DNA of 43,699 bases from a virus. Each line of letters opens with the position of its first letter. Position 1 is the first letter of the stretch. The position numbers and the translations under genes were made by a program. Shown here piece after piece: positions 25,450 through 31,712 of the stretch. The notes under the pieces were generated by a model. It searched no databases and had not been told where the DNA came from. It was given only the letters and a program-made list of their open reading frames with translations. The DNA is taken from positions 1-43,699 of IMG/VR virus record IMGVR_UViG_3300011114_000957. The stretch is one strand, 5' to 3'.

Positions 25450-25545
25450 GAATGCGATTCGAGGGCTGCTCTTTCAGTGAATTCTTACTGATAGGATGCA
25501 TCTCTGCTTTTCCCACATAATAAGAACAACCCCCGAATCGCATTC
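25450..25545 (-). repeat. Long inverted repeat, leader hairpin of the endonuclease VII gene
   Basis: GAATGCGATTCGAGG at 25450-25464 is complementary to CCCCGAATCGCATTC at 25531-25545 except for one mismatch, with 66 bases between. Inside it TTCTTA (minus) can pair with TAAGAA. In the minus-strand message this folds as a long stem just before the ATG at 25438, and it contains the alternative ATGs at 25501 and 25543. Confidence 0.65.
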
Positions 25546-25556
25546 AAGATCTTTAT

Positions 25557-25865
25557 TTAGTCCTTTAGTTTCTTTAGGGCTTTCTTGTATTTCTTCATAA
25601 CCTTTTTGCCAGTTTTTAAAACCATCTCGTCGTAGCGTTTGTCTGCCTTGGCATAGGTCTTTTCTTCAAAGCCTATGTACATTTCTGGGTACAGTTCATC
25701 CATAGGAATAAGATTCACACCGTTATACTCCCAAGGAAAGTGTTTAAGCAAAGCGGATGCTCGTTGACGAATCCACTTCGGTGCTGCAGGTTTGCTACAC
25801 ATCAATTGAACTAGGAACTTGCGTGTTTCTTTCAGACTGTTTACTTCTTCGTATGGTAGAGTCAT
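25557..25865 (-). CDS. BPSL0761-like small phage protein
   Basis: I start at 25865 (MTLPYEEVNSLKETRKFL) since its ATGA overlaps the SpeD-like stop by four bases. The product is 102 residues. Its N-terminus, LPYEE-x-x-SLKETRKFL-x-x-L, with PKWIRQRASALLKHFP, matches the BPSL0761 family ('LPYER...L..TR.FL..L......P..iR..A..lLRHyP'), small helical proteins common in phages and prophages with no known function. The C-terminus is strongly basic (KTGKKVMKKYKKALKKLKD), suggesting nucleic-acid contact. It is the last gene of an operon that starts at the promoter at 26851. Confidence 0.75.
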   Translation of the reverse strand: MTLPYEEVNSLKETRKFLVQLMCSKPAAPKWIRQRASALLKHFPWEYNGVNLIPMDELYPEMYIGFEEKTYAKADKRYDEMVLKTGKKVMKKYKKALKKLKD

Positions 25866-26278
25866 TTGATACTTCCGTAGTTTCTGCCACGCACAAAGAA
25901 ATTGTGTTCCGAGTCGGTAAATCCGAAGCATTCTTTGGCGTAATTGTAAATAATTTCAGAGTCAAACTTGTTGCAGGAATACACATCCAGGGTAATGAAA
26001 CGTTTAGGCTCCATGGAATGAATCTGAATACCGCTCTCAATGAGAGGAACCCAGCCACTTACTCCTGCCTTGTCAGGATAGATTTCACCACCATCCTTAG
26101 TAGGACCGTGCATCACAACAGGCTGTGACATGCGAGTCATTCCAATCTTGTCCACAACTCGTTCCAAGAACCTATAGTGGAGTTCTAAGTCATCGGCTGC
26201 TCCCTGTCTGCAGTCGTACATATCAAGATAATATGAGTATCCAAATGGAATTGTAATTTTATTTGATTCAGTGTTCAT
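25862..26278 (-). CDS. speD: S-adenosylmethionine decarboxylase-like protein (SpeD-like)
   Basis: A 138-residue protein. GVSGWVPLIESGIQIHS, then FITLDVYSCNKFD, aligns with the bacterial class 1b AdoMetDC motif 'GVSG...ISESH..IHT......iDlFTCG'. The spacing is exact: Ser82, His87 and Cys102 correspond to the pyruvoyl-forming Ser63, His68 and Cys83 of the Thermotoga enzyme. The residue after the self-processing Ser is Gly83 instead of His. SpeD makes decarboxylated AdoMet for spermidine synthesis and is carried by many aquatic phages. Both ends overlap neighbours by ATGA. The activity is unproven, and the Gly substitution could alter processing. Confidence 0.82.
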   Translation of the reverse strand: MNTESNKITIPFGYSYYLDMYDCRQGAADDLELHYRFLERVVDKIGMTRMSQPVVMHGPTKDGGEIYPDKAGVSGWVPLIESGIQIHSMEPKRFITLDVYSCNKFDSEIIYNYAKECFGFTDSEHNFFVRGRNYGSIK

Positions 26279-26844
26279 TGTGATATTTCCTTTAGTTCCT
26301 CATGAAAATGAGTGTACCATTCTGGTGCACCACCAGTTTTCCATTTAGCAAATCGTGATTTTTCAAAACAATAATAAGCTCTATATGCTTCCACAGGATC
26401 ATCGCATCTGTATCCTTCTGGCATAGCCTGAGGAAAACTGGTCATAGGACCAAGAGGAATCCTGATAGGAAGAGTAAGATCTAGAGTATTGGCTAAATCC
26501 TGCATGGCATGAGTTTTATTATAACGTCTGGTATATTCATTACACAAAGCCAAATTATGAGCAGTGAGCCATTTATAGTTAGTTGAAGAATTTCTAGTCC
26601 ATATAGAACATGGATGATTTGGCATTACATACTTACACAAACGACTTTCCATATATGGATCAGATAAGAAAAATGTTTTTCTTAGTCTTCCTGATGGTCC
26701 ATAATATGTTGATTGGTGTCCATCCAATATACGATGTGCCGTAGAAAGTAGTTGGCAACTTTCAACAATCATTTTAACGACATGCTTATCGCACATCATG
26801 TTTGCTGCAATAACAGGATCTTTATCAAGTACAAAAATATTCAT
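26275..26844 (-). CDS. Conserved phage protein, possibly pyrimidine-dimer glycosylase-like
   Basis: A 189-residue protein starting MNIFVLDKDPVIAANMMCDKHVVKMIVESCQLLSTAHRIL. The set DxDP-x-x-x-A-x-x-x-x-DKHVVKM, NHPCSIWTRNSSTNYKWL and EYTRRYNKTH is a recurring family in T4-like phages. I recall it being annotated as pyrimidine-dimer DNA glycosylase-like (Pyr_excise), but I cannot see the T4 endonuclease V catalytic N-terminus, so the activity is doubtful. A near-consensus promoter ends six bases before the ATG. It leads an operon with the SpeD-like and BPSL0761-like genes. Confidence 0.6.
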   Translation of the reverse strand: MNIFVLDKDPVIAANMMCDKHVVKMIVESCQLLSTAHRILDGHQSTYYGPSGRLRKTFFLSDPYMESRLCKYVMPNHPCSIWTRNSSTNYKWLTAHNLALCNEYTRRYNKTHAMQDLANTLDLTLPIRIPLGPMTSFPQAMPEGYRCDDPVEAYRAYYCFEKSRFAKWKTGGAPEWYTHFHEELKEISQ

Positions 26845-26850
26845 GATCTA

Positions 26851-26878
26851 ATTATACCACCGATTTGGGGTTTGTCAA
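26851..26878 (-). promoter_or_regulatory. Sigma70-type promoter of the SpeD operon
   Basis: TTGACA (26878-26873), 16-base spacer, TATAAT (26856-26851), both hexamers perfect, with GGTGG directly before the -10. The ATG of the first gene is at 26844, only six bases after the -10, so transcription should begin at or beside the start codon. The promoter overlaps the 3' end of the phosphoesterase gene. Confidence 0.85.
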
Positions 26879-27466
26879 GTTTCGGATTTCATCAATGCTG
26901 ATTGGTTTATAGCCGATGCGTTCAACGCACACAGAGAAGTAACGAGGATCTTTCTTTGGTTCTATACCGTGCATTCTTTCCATATCGGCAATAGATCCTT
27001 GTTCCGTGTCAGGATCCGCCTGCCCCAATGATACAGTTTGGTTGTGTAAATGTGCGTGAATATTTAACCAATTTGTGTGCTTCTTTTGTCTCCATAGGGA
27101 ATTTGGATGCAAAGGAATATGTGATAATATTTCACCATCCAATTTATGAGAGGAACGAATATCCTTGAAGTATTTCATATACTCTGAAACACTCAGATTA
27201 TCGTGGTTTCCTTGAATCAGAATCTTCTTGCCGTTGCACTTCTTTAGAATAGACAGCGACTCGCTGGTAACCGCAACGTCACCAAGCACATACACTTTGT
27301 CGTCAACACTAACAACGCTGTTCCAACGCTCTAACATGACAGCATCCGCTTCTTTAGCGTTTTCAAATGGACGCACCTTGTTGCCGTATATATCAATAAA
27401 CTTATACATCTTGTCGTGTCCAAAATGTGTGCAACCGATTAAGAATGTTGTTTTATTATTCTTCAT
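26852..27466 (-). CDS. Calcineurin-like metallophosphoesterase
   Basis: I start at 27466 (MKNNKTTFLIGCTHFGH) because GAGG lies eight bases upstream. The 204-residue product has the family blocks in order: GCTHFGHD (metal site 1), GDVAV (site 2), GNHDN (site 3), LSHIPLHP and NIHAHLH (sites 4 and 5), as in phage calcineurin-like phosphoesterases. The usual first ligand Asp of DxH is Cys here (C-T-H). Likely substrates are small phosphodiesters or phosphoproteins; none is indicated by the context. It overlaps the upstream gene by 11 bases. Confidence 0.82.
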   Translation of the reverse strand: MKNNKTTFLIGCTHFGHDKMYKFIDIYGNKVRPFENAKEADAVMLERWNSVVSVDDKVYVLGDVAVTSESLSILKKCNGKKILIQGNHDNLSVSEYMKYFKDIRSSHKLDGEILSHIPLHPNSLWRQKKHTNWLNIHAHLHNQTVSLGQADPDTEQGSIADMERMHGIEPKKDPRYFSVCVERIGYKPISIDEIRNLTNPKSVV

Positions 27467-27938
27467 TGTGTTCCTCGGCGTTGAAATGATACGGAGGTGA
27501 ATCAATAGCGTTTGGGGGTGAACCAAACTCATTTTTATAGATATAGGAAAGTCTTCTGTACTCTGCACGATTGCCACGCACATCTTCGGAAGCACATTGA
27601 TACAGAAGCCAATGCCGATAAGCCTCACGCCTTGCTTCGTCTCTCTCCTTGCGAAGTTTTGCAATCTGTTCAGACATCTCTGTCATGTCGGTTCTTCGCT
27701 CATACAGTTCAATGTAAAGTTTGTTCCAAATATATTGGTCATCTGTTTTAAATGTGTCTTTACTTATCTTTATACACGCATCGCAATCGCAACTAGCGCA
27801 AGGCAAGTAAGCACACTTGCAGCAGTTGTCACATTTTTTACACAAGGCACAGATACCCGATGCATAACACCATTTATTTTTGCATTGACCATGAATCATT
27901 ATCACAGTGTGGCATTTTTCAACATCTTTGTTACTCAT
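27456..27938 (-). CDS. Cys-rich zinc-binding protein with coiled-coil
   Basis: The start is taken at 27938 (MSNKDVEKCHTVIMIHG) with AAGAGAA upstream; the frame continues 16 codons further. The 160-residue product has about 14 Cys between residues 9 and 55 (CKNKWC, CALCKKCDNCCKC, CASCDCDAC), enough for several zinc sites, then a charged coiled-coil (MSEQIAKLRKERDEARREAY) and a polar tail. No family is recognised. It is cotranscribed with the phosphoesterase. Confidence 0.6.
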   Translation of the reverse strand: MSNKDVEKCHTVIMIHGQCKNKWCYASGICALCKKCDNCCKCAYLPCASCDCDACIKISKDTFKTDDQYIWNKLYIELYERRTDMTEMSEQIAKLRKERDEARREAYRHWLLYQCASEDVRGNRAEYRRLSYIYKNEFGSPPNAIDSPPYHFNAEEHNEE

Positions 27939-27998
27939 TTGTTCTCTTTTCTTGCGACACTTCTCACGACAAAGTGTCGTGAGCAATGAAATGTTGTT

Positions 27999-28268
27999 TT
28001 ACTCTTTATTCTCTTCCATCCATTTATCTAGAGTGTCTACTTCAGCGTCTGTGAGACCTAGAAATGCTTTGGTGTCTCCATAATTCCAAGCTTCCTTCTT
28101 GAACCCTTCCCACTTCGGAATGCCTGCACAGTTCCATTCATTGGTTTTAAATTTATCATGAACCAATGAACGAAGAACTTCATTCACTCCACGCAGCACG
28201 GCATTCTCTGTGCGAAGATTGTTTAATTCATTCATCTCATCAATTGCTTTTTCGCTCATGTGACTCAT
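27999..28268 (-). CDS. Small coiled-coil phage protein
   Basis: An 89-residue protein, MSHMSEKAIDEMNELNNLRT and on. Residues 8-40 form a leucine-heptad helix (LNNLRTENAVLRGVNEVLRS), and the C-terminus is acidic with GLTDAEVDTLDKWMEENKE. The ATG overlaps the stop of the small membrane protein by four bases (ATGA), with AAAAAGGA as the ribosome site. Function unknown. Confidence 0.6.
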   Translation of the reverse strand: MSHMSEKAIDEMNELNNLRTENAVLRGVNEVLRSLVHDKFKTNEWNCAGIPKWEGFKKEAWNYGDTKAFLGLTDAEVDTLDKWMEENKE

Positions 28269-28429
28269 TTTTTTTCCTTTTTAATATATTTTCGTTCTGT
28301 AATCAATGTACGAAACATATCATAGGCGGTAACAATCAGTACCACAAACATTATTGGTAGCATTAACGAAACCCAAAACATTATACAATATTTAAAAATA
28401 TTCATAACTGTATCATTATTATCCATCAT
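28265..28429 (-). CDS. Small single-pass membrane protein, 54 residues
   Basis: The frame reads MMDNNDTVMNIFKYCIMFWV, then SLMLPIMFVVLIVTAYDMF, and ends in a basic tail (RTLITERKYIKKEKK). Residues 15-36 form one strongly hydrophobic segment followed by positive charge, giving an N-out, C-in topology. The start has AAGGAGATACTAGT before ATG, almost the same ribosome site as gp32, and the stop overlaps the next ATG (ATGA). These support a real gene. Its role may be at the inner membrane (superinfection immunity or lysis control); no family is recognised. Confidence 0.72.
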   Translation of the reverse strand: MMDNNDTVMNIFKYCIMFWVSLMLPIMFVVLIVTAYDMFRTLITERKYIKKEKK

Positions 28430-28447
28430 ACTAGTATCTCCTTAAAT

Positions 28448-28518
28448 GATCCTACTGGAACTCGAATCCAGATAGCTGCCTTGAAAGGGCAGTGATTTAG
28501 CCAGTTAATCTATAGGAC
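28448..28518 (-). tRNA. tRNA-Glu (anticodon TTC)
   Basis: On the minus strand a full cloverleaf forms: acceptor GTCCTAT / GTAGGAT (two G-U pairs), D stem GATT/AATC, anticodon stem CTGCC/GGCAG around CTTTCAA, and T stem CTGGA/TCCAG around TTCGAGT. The 3' CCA is not encoded. It lies between the small membrane gene and the 28527-29039 gene, eight bases after the latter's stop, so it is probably cut from a longer transcript. Confidence 0.9.
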
Positions 28519-28526
28519 CTGAGTGT

Positions 28527-29039
28527 TTAACTCTTCTTTGTGGCACAGCACTTACGAGATCCCTTTGATGGACTTGGGAGGTATCCCTCATCATCAGAAT
28601 CGTCTCTATCCATAATGGCAGCATCTACTTCAACAGCAAGATCAGTCAGACGGCTATCCATCTCATCAAACAGATTATGCTTTGATACTTCAAGAGACTC
28701 CATTTGCAGATGAATATTACGAACCTCTTCTACAATTTGGTGCTGAACTGATTCAAAATTTCTCTGAATAGTCTGATTGGTTTGTTGTAGAGAACTATTA
28801 AACGTTCTCTGCAAATCACTAATCATGGCATCAGTGTTGCGACCAAGCGTCTCAATTTTATTAAAGAAATTTTGTTGCATATAATTCATTGTCTCAAATA
28901 CAACACCAGTCAACATAAGCATGGCACCAATAGCAAACAGGGCATAACTCAAACCAGTCGGATAACTTGCAGCCAACGTAAACACACCAAACACCACACT
29001 AGTAATACCAAACAAACTAAAAAAAACATTATTACGCAT
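28527..29039 (-). CDS. Two-pass membrane protein with cytoplasmic coiled-coil
   Basis: A 170-residue protein. Residues 5-25 (VFFSLFGITSVVFGVFTLAA) and 30-50 (LSYALFAIGAMLMLTGVVFE) are two membrane helices. Residues 52-140 form a long Gln/Asn-rich coiled-coil (SSLQQTNQTIQRNFESVQHQ), and the tail is acidic and then basic (DRDDSDDEGY; SRKCCATKKS). An AAAGG box precedes the ATG. The layout is that of an inner-membrane anchor holding a rod in the cytoplasm. Function unknown. Confidence 0.65.
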   Translation of the reverse strand: MRNNVFFSLFGITSVVFGVFTLAASYPTGLSYALFAIGAMLMLTGVVFETMNYMQQNFFNKIETLGRNTDAMISDLQRTFNSSLQQTNQTIQRNFESVQHQIVEEVRNIHLQMESLEVSKHNLFDEMDSRLTDLAVEVDAAIMDRDDSDDEGYLPSPSKGSRKCCATKKS

Positions 29040-29084
29040 AGTAACCTTTCTTGGGCATAGCCCGTTGTTAAATCAAACAGTAAT

Positions 29085-29276
29085 TTAAGATTCGAGACGT
29101 TTTGCTTTTACTTTTCTAGGCACTAACGGCATTTTATTATTTTTGCCGTATAGAGAACTACAAATAGCAAATATACCATTTACATGTTGAGGAGTCATTT
29201 GAACTCCTGAGTGTTGTAAATAGGAAACGATTTTAGACGTTAGTTCTTTACAGATTTTATTTTGTGCGTCGTTCAT
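29085..29276 (-). CDS. Small hypothetical protein
   Basis: A 63-residue helical protein (MNDAQNKICKELTSKIVSYL) with a basic C-terminus (PRKVKAKRLES). No Shine-Dalgarno box is seen; the upstream bases TTATATTTATT lead directly into the ATG, reminiscent of the late-type starts in this window. It lies between the two-pass membrane protein and the ISASR gene. Confidence 0.45.
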   Translation of the reverse strand: MNDAQNKICKELTSKIVSYLQHSGVQMTPQHVNGIFAICSSLYGKNNKMPLVPRKVKAKRLES

Positions 29277-29296
29277 AATAAATATAAAATAAATTT

Positions 29297-30028
29297 TTAT
29301 GTTATATGTTTTGCGTCATTCAATTTTTTTACATATTCGCAATAACCAGTCATCCAACTTGTACCTAATAGAGCAGATGTAACTTCTTCAATAATTATTG
29401 TTTGACTATTGGTTTGTTCGCCAAGAGACCAAGGCTTACTAGCCTCTGCTCCTCTTTTTGGACTTGTTCTCTTTACTCCAGAAAAATATTGATCTGCTGG
29501 TGTGCTTGTTCTGTCTGGAGATCCATTTGGTAGTTTTTGTGAATAATTAATACCAGGATGAAATTCTCCAAGATCAGCAGTTGTTCCTAAACTTGGCCAC
29601 GCACTTTGGCTTGGTGATGTGCCAACAAGATGGGCTTTTGTTGTGTGATGAGGTTTCATTATAATAGAATCTTGTCCAAACATGGTTGCCAGTTTAGTAA
29701 GATGATTGTGTAACATTCCATTATCGTCTCCATGATTACCAATAACCATAAAAGAATGTTCTGATACTGGAGCTTCAGTTGGTGTTCCGATATTTTCTAT
29801 AGTTCTTCCTGAAATTTTAGCAAAACTTAGTCCACGTTTTTGAAGTTCGTTAGAAAGTTGTTTTGTTAATTTTGCATTTTGTGCACCAGTTCTAACAGTA
29901 CCGTCAGGATTAGGGCTACCAACGGCTCGACTTGCACTAATAATACCAACATTCCTATTACTTCCCATGTGGGACATAATACGAGTCATTGAACTTTCTA
30001 CTAATGGAGTTGAGTATTGTATAATCAT
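29297..30028 (-). CDS. Conserved phage protein with DUF3293-like pattern
   Basis: I start at 30028 (MIIQYSTPLVESSMTRIMSH) because the longer frame would run into the tRNA-Ile gene. The 243-residue product contains GIISASRAV, a Leu-rich helix (NAKLTKQLSNELQKRGLSFA), the block ISGRTIENIGTPTEAPVSEHSFMVIG and ATMFGQDSIIMKPHH. The succession S-A-x-R...N-x-x-L...G-R...V-x-E-x-SF-x-V...FGQDS is the pattern of a widespread phage family related to DUF3293. The C-terminus has GTSWMTGYCEYVKKLN. Its upstream bases resemble the late octamers (GATATATA, then CTATT and ATG). Function unknown. Confidence 0.62.
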   Translation of the reverse strand: MIIQYSTPLVESSMTRIMSHMGSNRNVGIISASRAVGSPNPDGTVRTGAQNAKLTKQLSNELQKRGLSFAKISGRTIENIGTPTEAPVSEHSFMVIGNHGDDNGMLHNHLTKLATMFGQDSIIMKPHHTTKAHLVGTSPSQSAWPSLGTTADLGEFHPGINYSQKLPNGSPDRTSTPADQYFSGVKRTSPKRGAEASKPWSLGEQTNSQTIIIEEVTSALLGTSWMTGYCEYVKKLNDAKHIT

Positions 30029-30062
30029 AATAGTATATATCTTTCTAGTTAAATGAAACAAA

Positions 30063-30134
30063 TAGGATGCCAGGGAGTCGAACCCTGCGATAGATCGTTA
30101 TAAGCAATCCTGCGCCACCAGGCACGTACATCCC
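30063..30134 (-). tRNA. tRNA-Ile (anticodon TAT)
   Basis: Minus-strand cloverleaf: acceptor GGGATGT / GCATCCT, D arm GTGC/GCGC, anticodon stem GATTG/CGATC around CTTATAA, and T stem CAGGG/CCCTG around TTCGACT. The anticodon UAU reads the AUA codon, rare in many bacteria but frequent in AT-rich phage genes. There is no encoded CCA. One extra base sits between the D and anticodon stems. Its own promoter lies just upstream. Confidence 0.85.
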
Positions 30135-30142
30135 ATAAGAGA

Positions 30143-30170
30143 ATTATACATCCTGTTTTTCAGTTGTCAA
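30143..30170 (-). promoter_or_regulatory. Sigma70-type promoter for tRNA-Ile
   Basis: TTGACA (30170-30165), 16-base spacer, TATAAT (30148-30143), both perfect. The tRNA 5' end at 30134 is eight bases past the -10, so transcription should start within a few bases of the mature 5' end. The promoter is buried in the 3' end of the 30144-30398 gene. Confidence 0.85.
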
Positions 30171-30398
30171 GTTAATTTTAAGTTTTTTATTTGCCACATG
30201 ACCATTTTCATTCTTAATTAGGTAATTAGATTTTTGACGATCTTGGTCGTTGCCTAATCGGTAGTTGATCACATCAACCGCAAATATATTTCTGCTAGGA
30301 TGCGCCTTGTGTTCTAGTAACGCAATAATAGCCTGAGCAGTTTGTGCGGCTTCTTCTTCGGTACCCGACAGAGGAATATCAATGTGTAGACGGAACAT
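30144..30398 (-). CDS. Conserved small phage protein
   Basis: I start at 30398 (MFRLHIDIPLSGTEEEAAQT) because GGAG lies seven bases upstream; earlier in-frame ATGs lack this. The 84-residue product continues with VINYRLGNDQDRQKSNYLIK and KNENGHVANKKLKI, a compact alpha/beta protein of a kind seen repeatedly in T4-like phages. The start lies within the 3' end of the gene before it. Function unknown. Confidence 0.68.
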   Translation of the reverse strand: MFRLHIDIPLSGTEEEAAQTAQAIIALLEHKAHPSRNIFAVDVINYRLGNDQDRQKSNYLIKNENGHVANKKLKINLTTEKQDV

Positions 30399-30549
30399 TA
30401 GGTTCTCCATTATTCGTTTGTTCAATGAACTCTTTTACTTGTGATTGCAAATCTTTTAATCTTTTATTCAACACAATATAGTTTGCACTAATATTATGAA
30501 TCTCTTGCATTACTGCTAGTAAAACTTGTCTATCTCTTGGATCGGTCAC
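30379..30549 (-). CDS. Small coiled-coil protein with GTG start
   Basis: The frame starts at a GTG whose GTGA overlaps the upstream stop by four bases, and encodes 56 residues: MTDPRDRQVLLAVMQEIHNI, then a heptad helix SANYIVLNKRLKDLQSQVKE and a polar tail. It overlaps the start of the 30144-30398 gene by 20 bases. The coupling overlap and the coiled-coil argue for a real gene. Confidence 0.55.
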   Translation of the reverse strand: MTDPRDRQVLLAVMQEIHNISANYIVLNKRLKDLQSQVKEFIEQTNNGEPNVPSTH

Positions 30550-30683
30550 GAGCAATTCCTTTTGGTATTAGATTTCTTTTTACTCTTCTTTTTTTTAAAG
30601 ATCATGTCCCAGTTTTTAGCAAACTTCACTTTATCGACAGGACGATAACCATCACCTTTACCTGCATCATGTTTACTACTCAT
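30546..30683 (-). CDS. Small conserved basic phage protein, 45 residues
   Basis: The frame reads MSSKHDAGKGDGYRPVDKVK and continues FAKNWDMIFKKKKSKKKSN. The core GKGD-x-YRPVD-x-x-x-x-x-x-NWD-x-IF-x-KK is a pattern I recognise from many phage genomes, where such proteins are unannotated. It starts three bases after the stop of the 30687-30980 gene and couples to the next frame by a GTGA overlap. The basic tail suggests nucleic-acid binding. Confidence 0.7.
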   Translation of the reverse strand: MSSKHDAGKGDGYRPVDKVKFAKNWDMIFKKKKSKKKSNTKRNCS

Positions 30684-30686
30684 AGA

Positions 30687-30980
30687 TTAATCCGACGAAG
30701 TAGTTCCCCATTCGTCTAGTTCTAATGACTTAGGAAAGTTTATATTATATTCCGCAATACTTTCCTGAACATCAATATGATCGAGAACTTCATTAAGTAT
30801 GTTACGAATAGACACTAATTCACTATAGGTGTATCCGTCAATTGCTTCCTCTGTGTTCATGTTATCAAATGAGGCTAGCATTGCTCCAGAACAATGAGGA
30901 TCTCGATATACTCGAATTACTGGCTTTCGCTCATGAGTAACCGCAGACACTCCATCAACCGTAAAATTTTTATCTACCAT
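30687..30980 (-). CDS. Hypothetical protein
   Basis: A 97-residue acidic protein. A small beta N-terminus (MVDKNFTVDGVSAVTHERKP) is followed by a helix (YTYSELVSIRNILNEVLDHI). An AGGA box stands before the ATG. It is the first of four tightly coupled small genes running to 30144. No family is recognised. Confidence 0.58.
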   Translation of the reverse strand: MVDKNFTVDGVSAVTHERKPVIRVYRDPHCSGAMLASFDNMNTEEAIDGYTYSELVSIRNILNEVLDHIDVQESIAEYNINFPKSLELDEWGTTSSD

Positions 30981-30984
30981 GTTA

Positions 30985-31194
30985 TTAATCCTGTAAAAAT
31001 TGTTTATTTTCGTTAATGTCTTTACGAGCAGACTCGATTATACCACGATCAGCATCAAACCAGCCAGCACGATATTCGTCCCAATACACACCGACATTAC
31101 CACTATCGGGCATATCTCTTCCGCTTAATCTTGCTTGGTGACCTTGTTTGTATGCGTGACCTGGAATGTAATTTTCTGGCATCTTGTTTTTCAT
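30985..31194 (-). CDS. Small conserved protein with RMF-like pattern
   Basis: A 69-residue protein, MKNKMPENYIPGHAYKQGHQ and on. The order A-x-x-x-G-x-x-AR-x-SG ... Y-x-x-x-Y-x-x-GWF-x-A resembles small phage proteins and, distantly, ribosome modulation factor (A..rGy.A...G....CPY......WL.GW). The relation to RMF is weak. The ribosome site AAGGAG is nine bases before the ATG. Confidence 0.6.
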   Translation of the reverse strand: MKNKMPENYIPGHAYKQGHQARLSGRDMPDSGNVGVYWDEYRAGWFDADRGIIESARKDINENKQFLQD

Positions 31195-31297
31195 TTTGTT
31201 TACTCCTTATATAACCATTCTCATACCCAATTAGGTATAATTGTATACCTTGTAATAAGATAAGAAATGTTGCTAAAATTATAAATGTTATTTCCAT
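31103..31297 (-). CDS. Possible small membrane protein overlapping the RMF-like gene
   Basis: From an ATG at 31297 the frame gives 64 residues: a membrane segment MEITFIILATFLILLQGIQL, then YLIGYENGYIRSKQNEK and a very basic tail. The last 92 bases overlap the RMF-like gene in another frame, and the ATG follows the tRNA-Arg gene with no ribosome site. The hydrophobic start is protein-like; the basic tail may simply reflect the overlapping gene. Plausible but weak. Confidence 0.35.
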   Translation of the reverse strand: MEITFIILATFLILLQGIQLYLIGYENGYIRSKQNEKQDARKLHSRSRIQTRSPSKIKRKRYAR

Positions 31298-31308
31298 GAT
31301 ATTTTTAA

Positions 31309-31383
31309 CACACCCGATTGGATTCGAACCAATGACCTGCACTTTAGAAAAATGCTGCTACTATCCAACTGAGCTACGAGTGT
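31309..31383 (-). tRNA. tRNA-Arg (anticodon TCT)
   Basis: Minus-strand cloverleaf: acceptor ACACTCG / CGGGTGT, D arm GCTC with AGTTGGATA loop, anticodon stem GCATT/AGTGC around TTTCTAA, and T stem ATTGG/CCAAT around TTCGAAT. Anticodon UCU reads AGA, a codon common in this AT-rich genome. Discriminator G; no encoded CCA. It lies 13 bases after the stop of the Sm-like gene. Confidence 0.9.
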
Positions 31384-31396
31384 TAACCCTTTTAAA

Positions 31397-31711
31397 TTAT
31401 TGAGCACCAACAAGATTCAAGCCTTGCGGAGTAATAACGTTCTTTTGTGGAGGTGAAACAAGACCAGTCTTGAATCCCATATATTGAGTTTCGATACTAG
31501 CCTCTGGCTTCAACGCCAACAACACAAAATCATGCGGAAGTTGAATACCATCCTTTGAATCAACATAAGGCATCCAACCAACAAACGCCAGACGACCATC
31601 TGGTGTTGGAACAAGAGCCATGGCATCCTGAATCAAATAGCCGCCATCATTCTTGGTTGCACGACACAAAACATCTTCACCAGTCTTAACTCGCAAAATC
31701 ATAGTTTCCAT
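31397..31711 (-). CDS. Conserved phage protein, possibly Sm-like fold
   Basis: I start at 31711 (METMILRVKTGEDVLCRATK), since the longer frame overlaps the previous gene. The 104-residue product has a beta-strand layout, VKTGEDVLCRA...GGYLIQDAMALVPTPDGRLAFVGWMP and HDFVLLALKPEASIETQYMG. Small proteins of T4-like cyanophages with 'lktGe.vi........y.l..P........l.f..w.P' look alike and could adopt an Sm/Hfq-like barrel. RNA binding is therefore possible but is inference only. Confidence 0.6.
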   Translation of the reverse strand: METMILRVKTGEDVLCRATKNDGGYLIQDAMALVPTPDGRLAFVGWMPYVDSKDGIQLPHDFVLLALKPEASIETQYMGFKTGLVSPPQKNVITPQGLNLVGAQ

Positions 31712-31712
31712 A

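Noticed and set aside
25450-25545. Possible hammerhead ribozyme in the leader of endonuclease VII
   Set aside because: The stem is long, but no CUGANGA core or matching GAA block is present on either strand.
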